A stretch of 64,000 nt of DNA, taken from positions 8,555,962-8,619,961 of the forward strand of contig OX030962.1 in the NCBI GenBank assembly GCA_943735955.1, written 5' to 3'. The translations under genes were made by a program, and so were the position numbers. Under the pieces are notes generated by a model, which made no database searches, was not told the origin of the DNA, and saw nothing but the letters and a program-made list of their open reading frames with translations. This DNA is from Piscicola geometra. Lineage: Eukaryota; Annelida; Clitellata; Hirudinida; Piscicolidae. Positions 1 through 45,350 of this stretch are shown in pieces. How positions within the stretch are numbered: position 1 is the first letter of the stretch; each line of letters starts with the position of its first letter.

Positions 1-168
1 TGATTTTATTCGTGGACTTTCACGAATCCTCTTAATCTACCAAAAATTCACCACAAAAACCACCAAACATACCTTTTGCCCTTAACGTAAAATAAAATAT
101 CGTAACCCTCTAACACCCCTCTCCTCCTCCCCGTCCCTACTCTTCTCTACCCTCCATCGCAAACGCAC

Positions 169-885
169 CACTGCAGACGAACTGGTCGAGTAGATTGTAG
201 CCACCCATGCACGTGCAGACCACCTTGTTGTTGTCCTCTTCGCAGATGTGACAGTACGGCATTTCGGAACAGAGACTTTTTTCTGAGTGTTTGCTTGATT
301 ATTTTTTGCTGGATGGAACTTTCATTTAGATGGATTTTTGCGGTTGATGGTTTTTAAAGTTGTCAAACATTGTTGCATCGTTTGAAAATTTTTTTCAAAA
401 CTTTAAAACTAAAATCTATGCATCAATAAATCTATAGATCTTCAGCCATCATCAAGTGCCCACCATAGCACTCTCCCGGCTTTTCTTCTCCGTACGGACA
501 CAAACACACCACGTCGTTGCCGATCTTGAGACACTTCTGGTTCGACATGCACTTGTAACACGGGTCAGAATACTCGGCGGCGACTAAGGTTTGGGTTAAG
601 GCCAGGCTTTTATGGCTAGTTCACTAAACTATCTTTTTATATATTTAAAATACATCCTTTCTTCCTTCATCAATCCATTCATTCATTCATCCATGCATCC
701 ATCAATATATCCACCCATGCATCCACGCATCCATCCATGAATCCATTCATCCATTCGTCCATCTATCTATACACCCATGCATGCATCCATCTACTTTCGC
801 AATATGGACGTCCGTCTATGATGAGAGGATTGTGTCCATCGTTACAAGTGCAAATGTAACTGCCTGTCATGATGATGATGATGGC

Positions 886-919
<34 letters not shown>

Positions 920-1553
920 ATGATGATGATGATTATGTACCTGGAGTATTCTCGCAGACATCACAGTTGGACGTGAAGTTCTGAAGACACTCGTTGATGT
1001 CTGTGATATACAGTTGATAGTTTTAAAATCGTTTCTATACTCAAACATTAATCATCATCCTTCCTCCATTCTTTATATTTTATTTAACCATTAATGCATT
1101 CAATAATTCATTCATTAATAATGCATTGATCCATTCCACGTTCATCATTAAGCTACTAAAGTACGTCGCAACTTTAAGCTATAAGATTATAATCTCAACA
1201 AAATCAACAATAATTGTTTATTATTATGATTATATTTATTTATAATTATCACCATCATCATTATTATGACTACTACTCCACACACAGCAAGAGTGAATGA
1301 CAGTCACCCGTTCACCACCTTCACAGGCAAACTCCTAATTATTATTTTATTTAATAATAATAATAATAATAATGATAATAATTTTTTAAAATTTTAATTT
1401 CCCGCGCTAGAATGACAGTCACACCTTCACAGGCGAACTTCTTGAGACGAAGGTAGTAACCACTTTCGCATTTGCACTTATCGAAGAGTTTTACTGGTCC
1501 GAATTGGTCGGTCTGGCAGTAGGCGAGGCAGGGTCCGTTGAGGGCCGTACAGT
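169..1553 (-). other. EGF-like module exons
   Basis: Exons 1553-1425, 1000-941, 863-795, 583-464 and 282-169 encode consecutive Cys-rich EGF-like units, all phase 1-1. The clearest is a calcium-binding EGF split between 1000-941 (DINECLQN...) and 863-795 (GSYICTCNDG...). The intron between them is only 77 bp and is mostly an ATC/GAT trinucleotide repeat. The last visible unit ends LLDQFVCS at a GTGCGT donor (168-163). Confidence 0.75.
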
Positions 1554-3675
1554 CTTTGGGATGGTTGGTTGGGTGGTTGGTTGGTTGGGTGGTTGGTTGG
1601 TTGGTTGGTTGGTTAGAGGGGTGTGTTGTGTGAGTGGGTTGATTGATGGAATGGTTGCTGGTGATTGATAAAAGTGAGGTGGAGTGTGGGATTGATGCGA
1701 TGATGGGTAACTATTTGAACAGATAGATGAAGCAGTAAAATATGAAATTGAGCAAAATTTAATGATAAAAGAGTGTTTGGCGAATTTTAAGATCCGAAAA
1801 ACTGATATGGCGCTTGTAATGAGATTCGTCGGATTCAGGATTGCATTATGAAGAAATATGAGAAGAGTTTACAGGCTATAAGCTAAATAGCAGATGTTAA
1901 ATTATGTCACTGAATGTTTTTTGACTGTATAACCTGATCAAATAGAATTTTTTTTCCGTGAGAGCTTCCTAATCCTTCTATAAACCTCATTCCATTTTTA
2001 AGCACCCAACCTACAAATCATGCTACTACTCACTATCCAATCTACCATTCCCTTATCAGCCACCACCCACTTACCCACCTACCTAACCACCCTCACATCT
2101 CAAAGCAACAAACTTTTTGTGAAGCAGGATGAGTAGAGGTCAGAGTCGGAGGTGTCCTTGAAGCCGTCCAGACATCCCTTCTCCAGGCACATGCCGTTCA
2201 TGGGCTGGCAGACGGAGGATTGACAGAAGCAGAACTGGCTGCAACCAGAACCGAAAGTGAAAGGCGGACATGCTGGTAGGATTTGTGCGGGGGTGGAAAA
2301 GAGGTTGAAAGGATTGAAACATTTTGTTGAAGATGGAATGTGAAAAATATTTTTTTCAAATGGAAGGAAAATGGGAAGAAATTGTGAAGTTTTGAAGGGG
2401 TTGGAAAAAAAGAGGGTGGTTGTTTCAAACGATTTGTTAGTGCATTTTGTGAAAATATATGGTGTTTTGGAAAAAAAGAAAAGCCCAAGTGATTCATTTT
2501 ATTTGGTAATAATTGGTTGTTCGATATGCAAAAAGATCAATAAATAAAGAATTGAATCAATACTGTGAACATCTTTTCTCAAAAACATTTGTAATTTAAC
2601 TTTTATGATTTCAACTCTTTAGATACCGTTCAAAACTTCACCATCCCCTCATCTTCCCTTCAACCATCCAAGCCCACATACTGCGATAGAAACTGACGTA
2701 GATGAAATTGCCGCCACAGAAGAGACCAGGATAACTGAAGGATCCTTAATATTTTATAGTTTTCATTTAACTTATGTAAATTAAACTTTTGTATTGTTTT
2801 ATTATTATTAAATTATTTTGCATTTATTTAACAAACGGCCATATCCATTTTCACATTAGTTGAAAAACTTTACAGTTTTCTAATAAGTAAAACAAGTATT
2901 TTAAAGTATTTTTTCAAAATCTCCATAATAACCTTTTACCAAACAACCACACAATTTTCCCATCTTAAAAATATTTTCCCACCCCACAATTTTCCACCTT
3001 AAAAACAACGTTTTTCACCACAAGAACACCTTAAACACTTCCATCTCCGATCTCCAAGCATTCAGCACCTGAGCAGGGATTGTGACAAAGGTATGTGTCG
3101 TAGGCACCGAAGATATCGTAATTTGTGTTCGAGCATATGCAAAAGCCTTGGTCCTTAAAAAGGGGTTCGGGGCGAGATGGTTTGGGGTGAGATGGCTTGA
3201 TGTGGAATAGTTTGTGGTAGTTTATTATGTGTGTTTAAAGTTATTTTCATAACTTTTGCTATATATTTATGAAAAATTTAGATTTAGATTTAAATCATAT
3301 ACTTTTTTGAAATTGAACGTTTGGATGATCGAAGATAGAGACTAACAGTGATGCCGAAACTGATTCGGTTCAGGATGTAGCAATAGTGGCTGCACTGGTC
3401 GATGTTGAAGAAGGCTTTGAAAAACAAGCCCTCTTGCTCCTGCCAATGTCACTTCGTCATTATCGATGTTATTTAACGTTTTAAAGTTTCAATTTCTACT
3501 ATTTCATATCTCACCAGCATAATAGTAGCTAAAACATAATAATTAATTATTAATTCAATTGCGAAATAAATATACGTGGAAATTATTATAGAGATTGTAA
3601 GAATATTCGTGACCAGTACCTTCTTCTTGATGTCTATGCTTTCAAAAAAACATCCCAAGTACTGGTCGTGAACAA
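169..3675 (-). CDS. WSC-domain and EGF-repeat extracellular protein, partial
   Basis: Ten exons on the minus strand join in frame: 3675-3620, 3439-3347, 3153-3039, 2744-2682, 2272-2114, 1553-1425, 1000-941, 863-795, 583-464, 282-169 (326 residues seen). Each has AG/GT borders, and from exon 3 on all junctions are phase 1, as is typical of EGF exons. The N-terminal part (YLGCFF..., CSHYCY, FCICSN, CGGNFIYVSFY) has the cysteine layout of a WSC carbohydrate-binding domain. It is followed by Cys-rich EGF or EGF-laminin-like modules, including a calcium-binding type that opens DINEC and contains GSYICTC. WSC domains are thought to bind glycans, so an adhesion or scavenger-type surface or secreted protein is inferred. 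The signal peptide exon lies upstream and was not found. The C-terminus, including any membrane segment, lies beyond the left edge. The exact family is not recognised. Confidence 0.8.
868..936. repeat. (GAT)n trinucleotide filling a 77-bp intron
   Basis: The plus strand reads GAT/ATG repeats. On the coding (minus) strand this is an ATC-rich tract that ends a few bases before the acceptor of exon 863-795 and makes up most of the intron. Confidence 0.9.
1563..1614. repeat. (GGTT)n / (GGGTGGTT)n repeat
   Basis: GGTT-rich tandem repeat. On the minus coding strand it is AACC-rich and lies directly upstream of the acceptor of exon 1553-1425. Confidence 0.85.
2114..2272 (-). other. EGF/laminin-type Cys-rich exon
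   Basis: This 159-bp phase 1-1 exon encodes CPPFTFGSGCSQFCFCQ followed by further cysteines. The pattern resembles the first unit of MEGF or scavenger-receptor EGF arrays. It links the WSC domain to the downstream EGF units. Confidence 0.65.
2682..3675 (-). other. WSC-like domain, four exons
   Basis: Exons 3675-3620, 3439-3347, 3153-3039 and 2744-2682 encode about 90 residues. They begin with YLGCFFES and end with CGGNFIYVSFY, with internal CSHYCY and GFCICSN. The start (YLGC), the C-x3-C pair, the G-x-C-x-C core and the CGG...Y ending fit the WSC consensus. Junction phases are 0, 0 and 1. Acceptor choice for 2744 is phase-driven: AG at 2746-2745 keeps the frame, whereas the stronger-looking AG ten bases further in breaks it. 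Confidence 0.7.
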
Positions 3676-4984
3676 CTGGTTTTTGAAAATTTCCAAAGAA
3701 AATTTATTTTTAAATATTTTAGTCGCTTTATTTCACCAGCAAATAGATTCAAAACTTAACACAAAATTATTCACTCAATCGTATTATTAAGTTTAGTGGA
3801 ATTTAAATAGATTTAATGGTTAATTTATTATATCAAATTTAAAATAGTTTAAATCATTAAAATATAATGTTATGAAATAGAAATTCAGGTTTAAGATAAA
3901 TTGATTTTACGTTGGCAGGTTACTGTTGAGCATAGAAACGAGAAAGAAGTTAAGAAAAGGGACAATTTGAACCACTTCAACTTATTCATTATTAAACATT
4001 TTTTAAATACATATTTTGTGAAATCCGCTAATAGATTTTGCTCATTAATATTTTATGTGTCACCTAATTAAAACTTTTTATGTAACAATGAGTAATTTAA
4101 TAATTTAAATTAATTTACAAATTCAATTTGAATAAAACCGTCAAACTAAAAATTGGGGAAAAGGATGTTCAATTTATATAATAGTTTTATTTAAATTTTA
4201 TTTAGTTTTTGCTCTAACGAACATAAAATAACTTTAAAAAATATTGTTTAAATCTTTCCGAAATTTGAAAAACATTATCAAAATAAACTTATGAGTTCTC
4301 TCTTTTAAACAAACTCTAAATTTGAATTTGTTTCTTTTAAAATAAAAATTATTCAAAAATCCAATTATATCCAAAATAATCAAAACAAAAAAACAAATTC
4401 ACCGATTTTTTTAATCCGCAAAATGTATCGATAGAAAAAACTCCATTAAGTTACAGAGGAAAGATTCATCATGAAAGTTTGGATAGTTACGAAAAAAAGA
4501 AAAAAATAAGTTTTTCAAACAGTGCTGTTTGTCTAGTCTTTGTGGCTTATGAATAAAAAAGACCTCCTAAATCAATGGCGTAGATGATATTTCATTATTT
4601 TATCTTTTCTTCCGGTTTTCTTTTGCATTGATGATGTTGATGATGTTGATTTTGATAACGATTGTGGTGGTGGTGGTTGTGATGATGATATTTGTAGTGA
4701 TGAGGGTGGGGATAATGATGATTTTTTTAGTGATGAGGGTGATGGTGATGATGATAATTTTGCTAAAGATTAGTAAAATTGAATAAATGATAACAAAAAT
4801 TAAACTGAATTGACTTGCTATGATGAAAAAAACTGTGGAAAAAGATGGTGAAAATAATGGGTGTAAGAACGTTCATGTTGATGACAGTGATAATGGTAAT
4901 GATGATGATAATAGCTTTTAATTGGAGCAATTAGAGAAATAGTGGAAAGGTAATTAAAGCCTGGATGATGATGAAATAAGCCTA
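3676..4984. other. AT-rich spacer, no gene seen
   Basis: Low-complexity AT-rich sequence with short GATG-rich patches around 4627-4760 and 4880-4910. The first exon and signal peptide of the minus-strand WSC gene should lie here or further right, but I could not identify it. Confidence 0.5.
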
Positions 4985-4990
4985 ACACAG

Positions 4991-5150
4991 TGACGTCACG
5001 AAGGCGGAGTCGGTAGATTGATTGACGGGTGGATAAGCATTGCATCGGTGAAGAGTTTTCCAAAATGAAGGCACTGATTGGCCGAACGATTTGATTAGCC
5101 CCGCCCCCATCGTCGTCATGGGAACCGGCATGGGCCGCCTTTATACGTCA
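4991..5150. promoter_or_regulatory. GC-rich promoter-like island between divergent genes
   Basis: This GC-rich island in AT-rich DNA holds a perfect palindromic CRE (TGACGTCA, 4991-4998), an inverted CCAAT box (ATTGG, 5076-5080), a GC box (CCCCGCCCC, about 5099-5107) and a second CRE half (TACGTCA, 5144-5150). It lies between the minus-strand WSC/EGF gene and the plus-strand COE gene. A promoter for either, or a shared one, is inferred from motif clustering only. Confidence 0.45.
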
Positions 5151-5180
5151 CATGGGAGGGTTGTACGCGTTCTGCTTGTC

Positions 5181-5545
5181 GTGGGTGTTGTTGTGTATGT
5201 GTTTGTATGTGCTAAGGGTGTTGTTGTGTATGTGTTTGTATCTGCTAAGGGTGTTGTTGTGTATGTGTTTGTATGTGCTAAGGGTGTTGTTGTGTATGTC
5301 TTGGTATGTGCTAAGGGTGTTGTTGTGTATGTCTTGGTATGTGCTAAGGGTGTTGTTGTGTATGTGTTTGTATGTGCTAAGGGTGTTGTTGTGTATGTGT
5401 TTGTATGTGCTAAGGGTGTTGTTGTGTATGTCTTTGTATGTGCTAAGGGTGTTGTTGTGTATGTTTTTGTATGTGCTAAGGGTGTTGCTGTGTATGTCTT
5501 TGTATGTGCTAAGGGTGTTTTTGTGTATGTCTTTGTATGTGTTTG
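5181..5545. repeat. 33-bp minisatellite, about 10 copies
   Basis: The tandem unit contains GCTAAGGGTGTTGTTGTGTA and recurs every 33 bp, starting at 5211, 5244, 5277 and so on to 5508. Because 33 is a multiple of three, plus-strand frames stay open and read as 11-residue hydrophobic repeats. No splice, codon or family evidence supports translation. Confidence 0.9.
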
Positions 5546-7567
5546 TATGCTTCTCGGGTGCTGGTATGTATGTCTTTGTATATCTTTGTATGTCCTATGG
5601 GTGTTTCGATCTATGCCTATTTCGTGTCTTGTGGATTTTAGAGTGGCGTGCGATGGGATGCTGGGATGAAGTTTTTAGTGTGTTGTTGCTTTTTAAAATG
5701 TATTGGCATTGAAATGGGAGTGAGTATATCTTTATGTGGTGTTGGCATTTTGGCAAAATAGTGAGTTGAATCTCCCTAAATTGAATGATTGAAAAGGAAA
5801 AAAATTAATCTTCAAAGTTAACATTCATTACACTTTTCATGGCATGAGCCTTATAAATTATAATGATTTTGAATTTTTAAGACAATTCTAAAACGATAGA
5901 TAAACTTCAATGCAAGTTTCCATTATCGCCATTATCGCCTCCTTGCCTTCTATGCTAATTGTTCTATGCAACAAACATGCGCTAAATAAATTGATTTAAA
6001 AATGTAATTAGTTACGGAAAAATTCTTTACTTTTGTCCATTACTTCCACCCAAAAGAGACTCATAAAGCTTGGTTGTGGATGGTGGAGTGATGGGGGATC
6101 GTCTGGAAAAGGATAGAAGGTTTAGGAAAACCTAAAAGGCTTTTAACAGTTAAAAGTTAAAATTTAACTGAATAAAGAAGAAAATTTTCGAAAATGATCG
6201 AATGAGGGGGAAATAAGTTTAAAAAAGAAATAAAGTTTATGTGTTTTATTTAGCAGGCTTGTATTTTCCCTATGAAATCCTTACTCTCAAATTGAAAGCT
6301 CGTGTAAAACTATTTTAATTATAAAAACGTCTAAAAAATGGAAGTTTATTAGAAAACGATTAAAAAACAAATTGTTGTTCACAATGTTATTCGGAACTTC
6401 CCGGTTGAGATGAAACATAGAAAAAAATATTTATTTAAATTATCTAAATATTGATTTTTAATATATTATAAGGCCGGAATGAGTGAAATTTAAATATTCA
6501 TTTTAACATAACTTTTCTGAAAATTCTTTAAAGTAAATTTTTGATTTTGAAAATTTAAACATTTATTCTGAAATGAAAACTTAAACAAAAATACTGAAAC
6601 AGGTATACAATTTTATACAGGAAACTTCAAGCATTTTCCTAGTTTCTAGGCTAACTGCCCATATATACCAATGCCTTCCAGCATACGTATATAGACTTTC
6701 TTTGAGTTTCGCTGAACATTTTTAGTATAAAGTTGTGCGATTGAGTGGCAATTCTTTAGTTCAACCCTTAAGATTGAGACTAAAAAGAAACTGCAATAGT
6801 GGTGTGGTTTAAATTTTGATCGATTAAAATACTAAGTATTGGATATAAGACAGGAATTAGTGAATAATACACACAAAAATACAAACAGTTAACTAATAGA
6901 GTAAACTGAATAAGAAGAATAGGGAGGTTAAAATAAGGTTTTTTTCTTTAAGATGGGCGTTAGACTTTGGATTTTCAGAAAAATATATTTGGTATAGGAT
7001 GAATTGAAATAAGTAAAAGTGGGAAAAACTTTATAAGATAATTCAATGAAACAGAAATAGCACTACCATACAAGTCAATTCATTGGGTTACAGTAATTTT
7101 AGCCAGTTTATAAAAGTACCAAGTAAACCAGTTTAAAAACTAATACTATGAATTTCTCTGACTAGTCGAAAAGAGATTCAGAATGTATCATCAAAATCGT
7201 TTTGTTACTAGAAGCTCTGAAATGTTAACTTACTCAAGATAATAATAATAATGTTAAACATTTATTGTAAAAGAATTTAAATTGCTAAAAATCGTTGTGT
7301 GAGTTTATTTGTTTTTTACTGTAACAAAAACAAGAGACAACCAGTTTCAAAAACTTCAACTACACAAAGCTACAAAGAATTCTAGACAAATAGTTCAAAA
7401 ACTGAAACACCTTTAGACCAAGAAGATCAGAAAACTACAACAATACCTCAACTAGAACAATATCTCAACTACAACTACTTCTACAATTACCAAATTAATT
7501 AGCTTTATTACTTTATTATCAATAATCATTTAATTTTCATCACCAAAAATAAAGTTGATAGACTCTC
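5546..7567. other. AT-rich intergenic DNA upstream of COE
   Basis: No exon, RNA gene or repeat family recognised. It probably includes 5' untranslated or promoter sequence of the COE gene, whose transcription start cannot be placed. Confidence 0.4.
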
Positions 7568-7598
7568 ACAGAAAAGTGTTCTTCCCACACTTTTCTGT
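7568..7598 (+). promoter_or_regulatory. Perfect 12-bp stem, 7-nt loop hairpin upstream of COE ATG
   Basis: ACAGAAAAGTGT (7568-7579) and ACACTTTTCTGT (7587-7598) are exact inverted repeats separated by 7 nt. They sit about 200 bp before the COE start codon. The element could be a 5' untranslated RNA hairpin or a palindromic DNA-binding site. Its role is unknown. Confidence 0.5.
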
Positions 7599-7801
7599 TT
7601 CAAATTCAATCCGTCCGACTGACCAAAACCAAACAGAAAAACTCAATCAAACCCTTCAGTATCCTAATTATATCTAAATCAATCAAACCAAGCAGCATCC
7701 TAATCATACTTCAATCAATCAAAGCGTTTAGCATCCCAACCACATCTCAATCCAACAAAAATAAAACCACGGCTGCACGTTTTCAAACCACAGCCACGCC
7801 T

Positions 7802-36711
<28,910 letters not shown>

Positions 36712-36954
36712 TTTTTTCATTTTTTTTGGGGTGTTCATGAAAGCATGTTTTATGGGTTAAAAATGTATTTAAAGTTTTGAGAATGTGTTTTATATTAATT
36801 GCATTGTTTTTTAATAATTTTGTATATCGTTTCAACTTTTTTCACAATTTTTTATTTTATTGTTACTTTTTGCAATTTTTCTCTTTCAATTTATCTTATT
36901 TTATTATCTATTTATTTTTAATTTTAAAGTATATAAAAATGCAAAATGATTGTG

Positions 36955-36960
36955 AATAAA
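36955..36960 (+). terminator. EBF: Poly(A) signal AATAAA for COE
   Basis: First canonical AATAAA after the COE stop, 244 bp downstream of TAG at 36709-36711. Confidence 0.55.
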
Positions 36961-39900
36961 TTCTAAAAGAAAGTTGTGGAGATAAATTAGATCATGCGTT
37001 GGCTTTGTGACGGATGGTTGTGTGTTAGTATCATAGAATCTAACTTATGAAATTGAATACAACAGTTTTTGCGGAGCATACAGTTTTGATGTTTGAGGGG
37101 GAAATCTTTAAGACATGTGGTGTGCTTTTTGAGGTTAGAGGGGCGTTAGCGTTATTATGTGTTTTCGATTGTGTGTTTAATGTACATTAATGTGTTTATA
37201 CGTGTCTACATGTGTGTTTTGAAAGTTAAACACATTTAAACTTTCACTTAAACTGTACATTCCTAGAAGACTTTTTAATTAACTGAGTGAACTCCATAAG
37301 ACAGGCATTGAACAGCGCTGTTGTATTTATCCAGTATCTGTTAAACTAGTAAAATTACGTTTATATTATAATATAATTATAATATAATTAAATTACATCA
37401 TAATATAATTAAAGTACATTATAATATAGTTATATTATAATATAATTATAATTATAAAATAATTTCTTAATAAACTCAAATTCTATCAATGGACGTCTCA
37501 AACATTTTTATAATATTACTTTTATTATTCTTTTTTGTAGTTTTTGACACAAAATGGTTGGAAGAATTTATGATTAAATATATAAAAAAATAAATATTGA
37601 CTTTGTATTTTTTCTCATTCTAATAATTCTTTTAAACATGTTTTCAGTTTATATATAATATAGGTATTAAACATAAAAAACTTAAAAATTTTCTCTCATT
37701 CGTTTATACCCCTTCTTTGATTTATTTTCCCATTTGCTTTTTCCAGTCCTTTATTACCACCCCTTCTTCCACCACCACCTCTTCTATCATTCATCCCTCA
37801 TTCCTCACACGTAGAACTTAAAATTAAAAACCCTTCAATGATCATGCCTTCATTAGCGGCACATTACCATTTATTGCTGATGAATAATGTGGAGCTAATG
37901 CCGAAAAAATGTTTAAAAAAATATTAAACATTTAAGTCTGATGAATAAGGTGCATTAAAATAAAAAAAATAGAAAAGAATTAATTTAAAATAAGTCTTAA
38001 AAATATTTTAAATTTTATAATAGACATTGATAGTTTTTAAATATAAAAATAAAATAAAATCTAAAACTATCAATCTATTCATATGAATACCAGCATCAAA
38101 ATTTAATAAAAATTTTATATCTCAATTATACTAGCCATTCTAATTATACCTTTATCTCGACTTTATTTTTGTAATTCGCCCGTTTCAACCGTATCAATCT
38201 CTCATTTTTCGATCTCTTTCACTTTCAAATTTTAACCCTTTTTCAACCCCCTTTGACCTCCTTCCGTTTTTCTCTCAACCTCCAATCATTGAATTCATTC
38301 CAAAGGTTGTTGATTATTATACATTTATGGCTTCTACACATGACCGTGGTGAATTATATATTTATCTTTCTTATAAATATAATAGGCATATAATATAATT
38401 TTTAAATATTTAAATTGATTATAATTGTAAATTTTTTTTAATGAAATTTAAAAAAGGATAAAGATGATGATGTTGCTGCTGTTGGAGATGATGATCACGA
38501 TGATGATGATAATTATAATGATAATTATCAACAGATTTATAACTATAACATTAGTTATAATATTACTTAATGCTACTTGACAGTCAAACAAACTCAATGA
38601 ATGATTCACTAATTTCTTCATTCCATAAGGTTTTTCTTAATAATGTCTCATTTGTTAACAATTTTTTCACATTCTTTTTATTATTGTTAATTGCCACATT
38701 CCACCATGTTATAATATCTTCAACGATGTTTTAAGGTTTTGTTATTCTACTCTCCACCATTCTATTATCATCCGATTTACTTTGAATTAAATAACTGGGA
38801 ATAGTAAATTGTAATTATTAAAACTTTTTTTTCAATGAATGAAAAACAATAATAATAAGCAAACATGATAAATACCGAATTAAATCCACTTTAATTACAT
38901 TATTAATATTTTAATTAAAATGTATTCGATTATCCAATACGCTTCTTTATTGAATTTTCTATCGAAATAGAAAACCTACCGTTGATTTTTATTGAGTAGT
39001 ATGTAATTAAACACCGATAATTATTTTTTTTTTCTCGAATAATAATAAAAATTTAAACTATTTCTTTCATTAAACTTTAGTTTGTAGAATTTTTTTAACA
39101 ACAAACAACTAAAAATAATTTATAAATATCAAACAGTAATAAGTAATAATATTAATATTATAATTTTTATAAACATAAAAAAACTAATAGAATAAAATAA
39201 ATACGAATTAATCCTTCAAACCTAACTACTTTTATTATTCAGAATCAATGAGATGATTGCCTATATGATTCCTATTCTCCAGTTTATCTCAAGGCGATTA
39301 CGATGGCTCAAAGCTACAAACTAAAAACTAAAACAAAATAGTTCTTTTGCTTGAGCCTCAAATATCTAACCAAACTAAAAAAAATTAAAATATTACTTAT
39401 ATAAAAAGTTTTTGATTATTCAAATTGTATAAATAAATTCTTTTTAGGTTATAAAAGTTTTTCGTTAAATTGCCAATTATAAAAAATATGACTTTCAAAA
39501 TCTATGAATCAAAAAGATGAATTGATGAACTGAAAAAGATTTTTAACTCAAGATTTTTTATTCGTTTTTTTGTAGGAAACTTTAAAAAATTCAGAATAGC
39601 TTTTATAGGTTTTGATATTTTATTGTATAAACTAATTTTAAGTAATTTAAAAATTATTTCATCCCTTATTGATGCATGGCAATAGTTGAAAAGATGAGCG
39701 TAAAAAATGGTTAGAGGAATGTGTGAAAAAGTGTGTAAATGGATGTGTGGATGAATATGTGGAAGGATACGTGGATGGATATGTGAATGGATGTGTGAAT
39801 GGATAAGTGAATGGATATGTGTAGAAAGATGTATGGATGGATGTGTGTGAGGATGTGTTAAACTAGTCTCATGGGATTTCCACTCTTACAAGCCACATGA

Positions 39901-40094
39901 GAACACATAATGAAGCGTGTTTTTACATACAAGGACACATAAAAAGGCGCATACAAAGAAACATATAAAGACACACGCAAAAACGCATACTGAAACAAAA
40001 TCAAGGAACACAATAATATGATACAATGCCTTATATTTTGTTTAAAGAATATAAATTCTTACACATGTATATATATAATTTTTTCTCCATCACT
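36961..40094. other. AT-rich intergenic DNA
   Basis: No gene recognised. Contains the AT palindrome cluster at 37366-37452 and short GATG patches. Confidence 0.5.
37366..37452. repeat. ATTATAATATAATTATA palindromic AT repeat
   Basis: Self-complementary TATAAT/ATTATA units over about 87 bp. Likely a fold-back or simple AT repeat. Confidence 0.7.
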
Positions 40095-44127
<4,033 letters not shown>

Positions 44128-44220
44128 ACCCAATCCATTCACCAATACGACGTCACACCCACCTGAGTCTCACGTGACCCCTAACCTCACCAATCACGAA
44201 TCTCCATTCCGACCAATTGC
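44128..44220. promoter_or_regulatory. CCAAT/CRE/E-box cluster upstream of macroglobulin gene
   Basis: Four CCAAT boxes (44130, 44142, 44190, 44213), a CRE-like GACGTCA (44149-44155) and an E-box CACGTG (44171-44176) lie within 90 bp, about 1 kb upstream of the TATA box. An enhancer or upstream promoter is inferred from motif density. Confidence 0.4.
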
Positions 44221-45007
44221 ATCGTCCTTCCATCAAGCGCCACATCCGCCTCTCTAATTGAGCACTAAATTATTTATTTTTTGGTTGTTTTGCCTTCAAG
44301 TATGTTTATGATCAGTTTGTATTTTTCGTATATTCGAAACTTTCATCATTTTGTCGTTGTTCAATGTGTAAAATAGAATAATCATTTCACAATTAATGTT
44401 TTATTATTATATTTTGTAGAGGTATTTTTATATTTAACTATTTCACATTTAATCTATCCTATATTACTCTTTAAAAAAGATTCTGTAAATTAATAGGTAT
44501 TATTTAAAACAAATCCATCCTGCATTTTGAAAACCATTTTTTAGAAATAACAAACTAATTTTAAGTTTCCATTGCATACCTTCGATCACATTTAGTTCTT
44601 ATTAAGCATGCTAAACAAGGCTCGGAAACATTTGCACCTTTAAAATATTTTACTTTGAGGTCACCTTGTATTTGAGTGACTAGCTACTTCTCAAGTATAG
44701 CTCACCAGGTCAAATTACTTGTAATCGATCAATGCATTTCTACCCCATAAGATATCAATGACAACTACCAACCTATCGACCTATCTAACCACTCTTTTAC
44801 CTTTTTTGAAAATATTTTTCTAAAAATTTAGTTGTTTTTTTTAAGCCACTTTAGAAACTTTCCAAACAGTTTTTAAATCCATTTCTCTTATCAAGTCTTA
44901 AGCAAACTTTCTACTTTTCAAGCATCTTTTACATTATAAAATACCTTATCTCGACACACCTTCCCACCCACCTACCTACCTTTCTTCCTACCTACCTAGC
45001 CCCTAGG

Positions 45008-45106
45008 CCAATTAAGGCTTCACTAGATACCGCTACTGGAGAATCAATGGCAATTACAATACATCGATCAGTGAAGTTAATTACAGCGAGGCATTGGTAT
45101 ATAAAG
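45008..45106 (+). promoter_or_regulatory. TATA promoter of macroglobulin gene
   Basis: TATATAAAG at 45098-45106 with an inverted CCAAT (ATTGG, 45093-45097) directly before it and a CCAAT near 45009. A start site about 45130 would give a short 5' untranslated exon. A GTTTGA donor at 45162 and the AG at 45349-45350, right before the ATG, suggest one 5' untranslated intron. Confidence 0.55.
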
Positions 45107-45350
45107 AGCGCTAGCGAAGGCTTTGAGGCAGGATAATAACTAGCTTATTATTCAAATCAAGGTTTGAATAATAACTTCATCCATTTCTAGAAAGATATTT
45201 TTTTTCTTAAATATTGAAATAATTTAATAATTTAAAATTGTTTTTAGAAAACTTTTCACAAATATTTAAAACAAATATTTAAAAAATTTTTTTTTTAATA
45301 ATTCATTTTCTTACAAAATTTAAAATAAAAAGTTAATATTTGTTCTACAG

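Noticed and set aside
781..1048. Asp-rich plus-strand and His-rich minus-strand short frames
   Set aside because: GAT repeat inside the microintron of the EGF gene. The flanking exons are on the minus strand in another frame.
5091..5712. 192- and 186-codon hydrophobic repeat frames
   Set aside because: Two overlapping frames are both open because the unit is 33 bp. No splice or family support.
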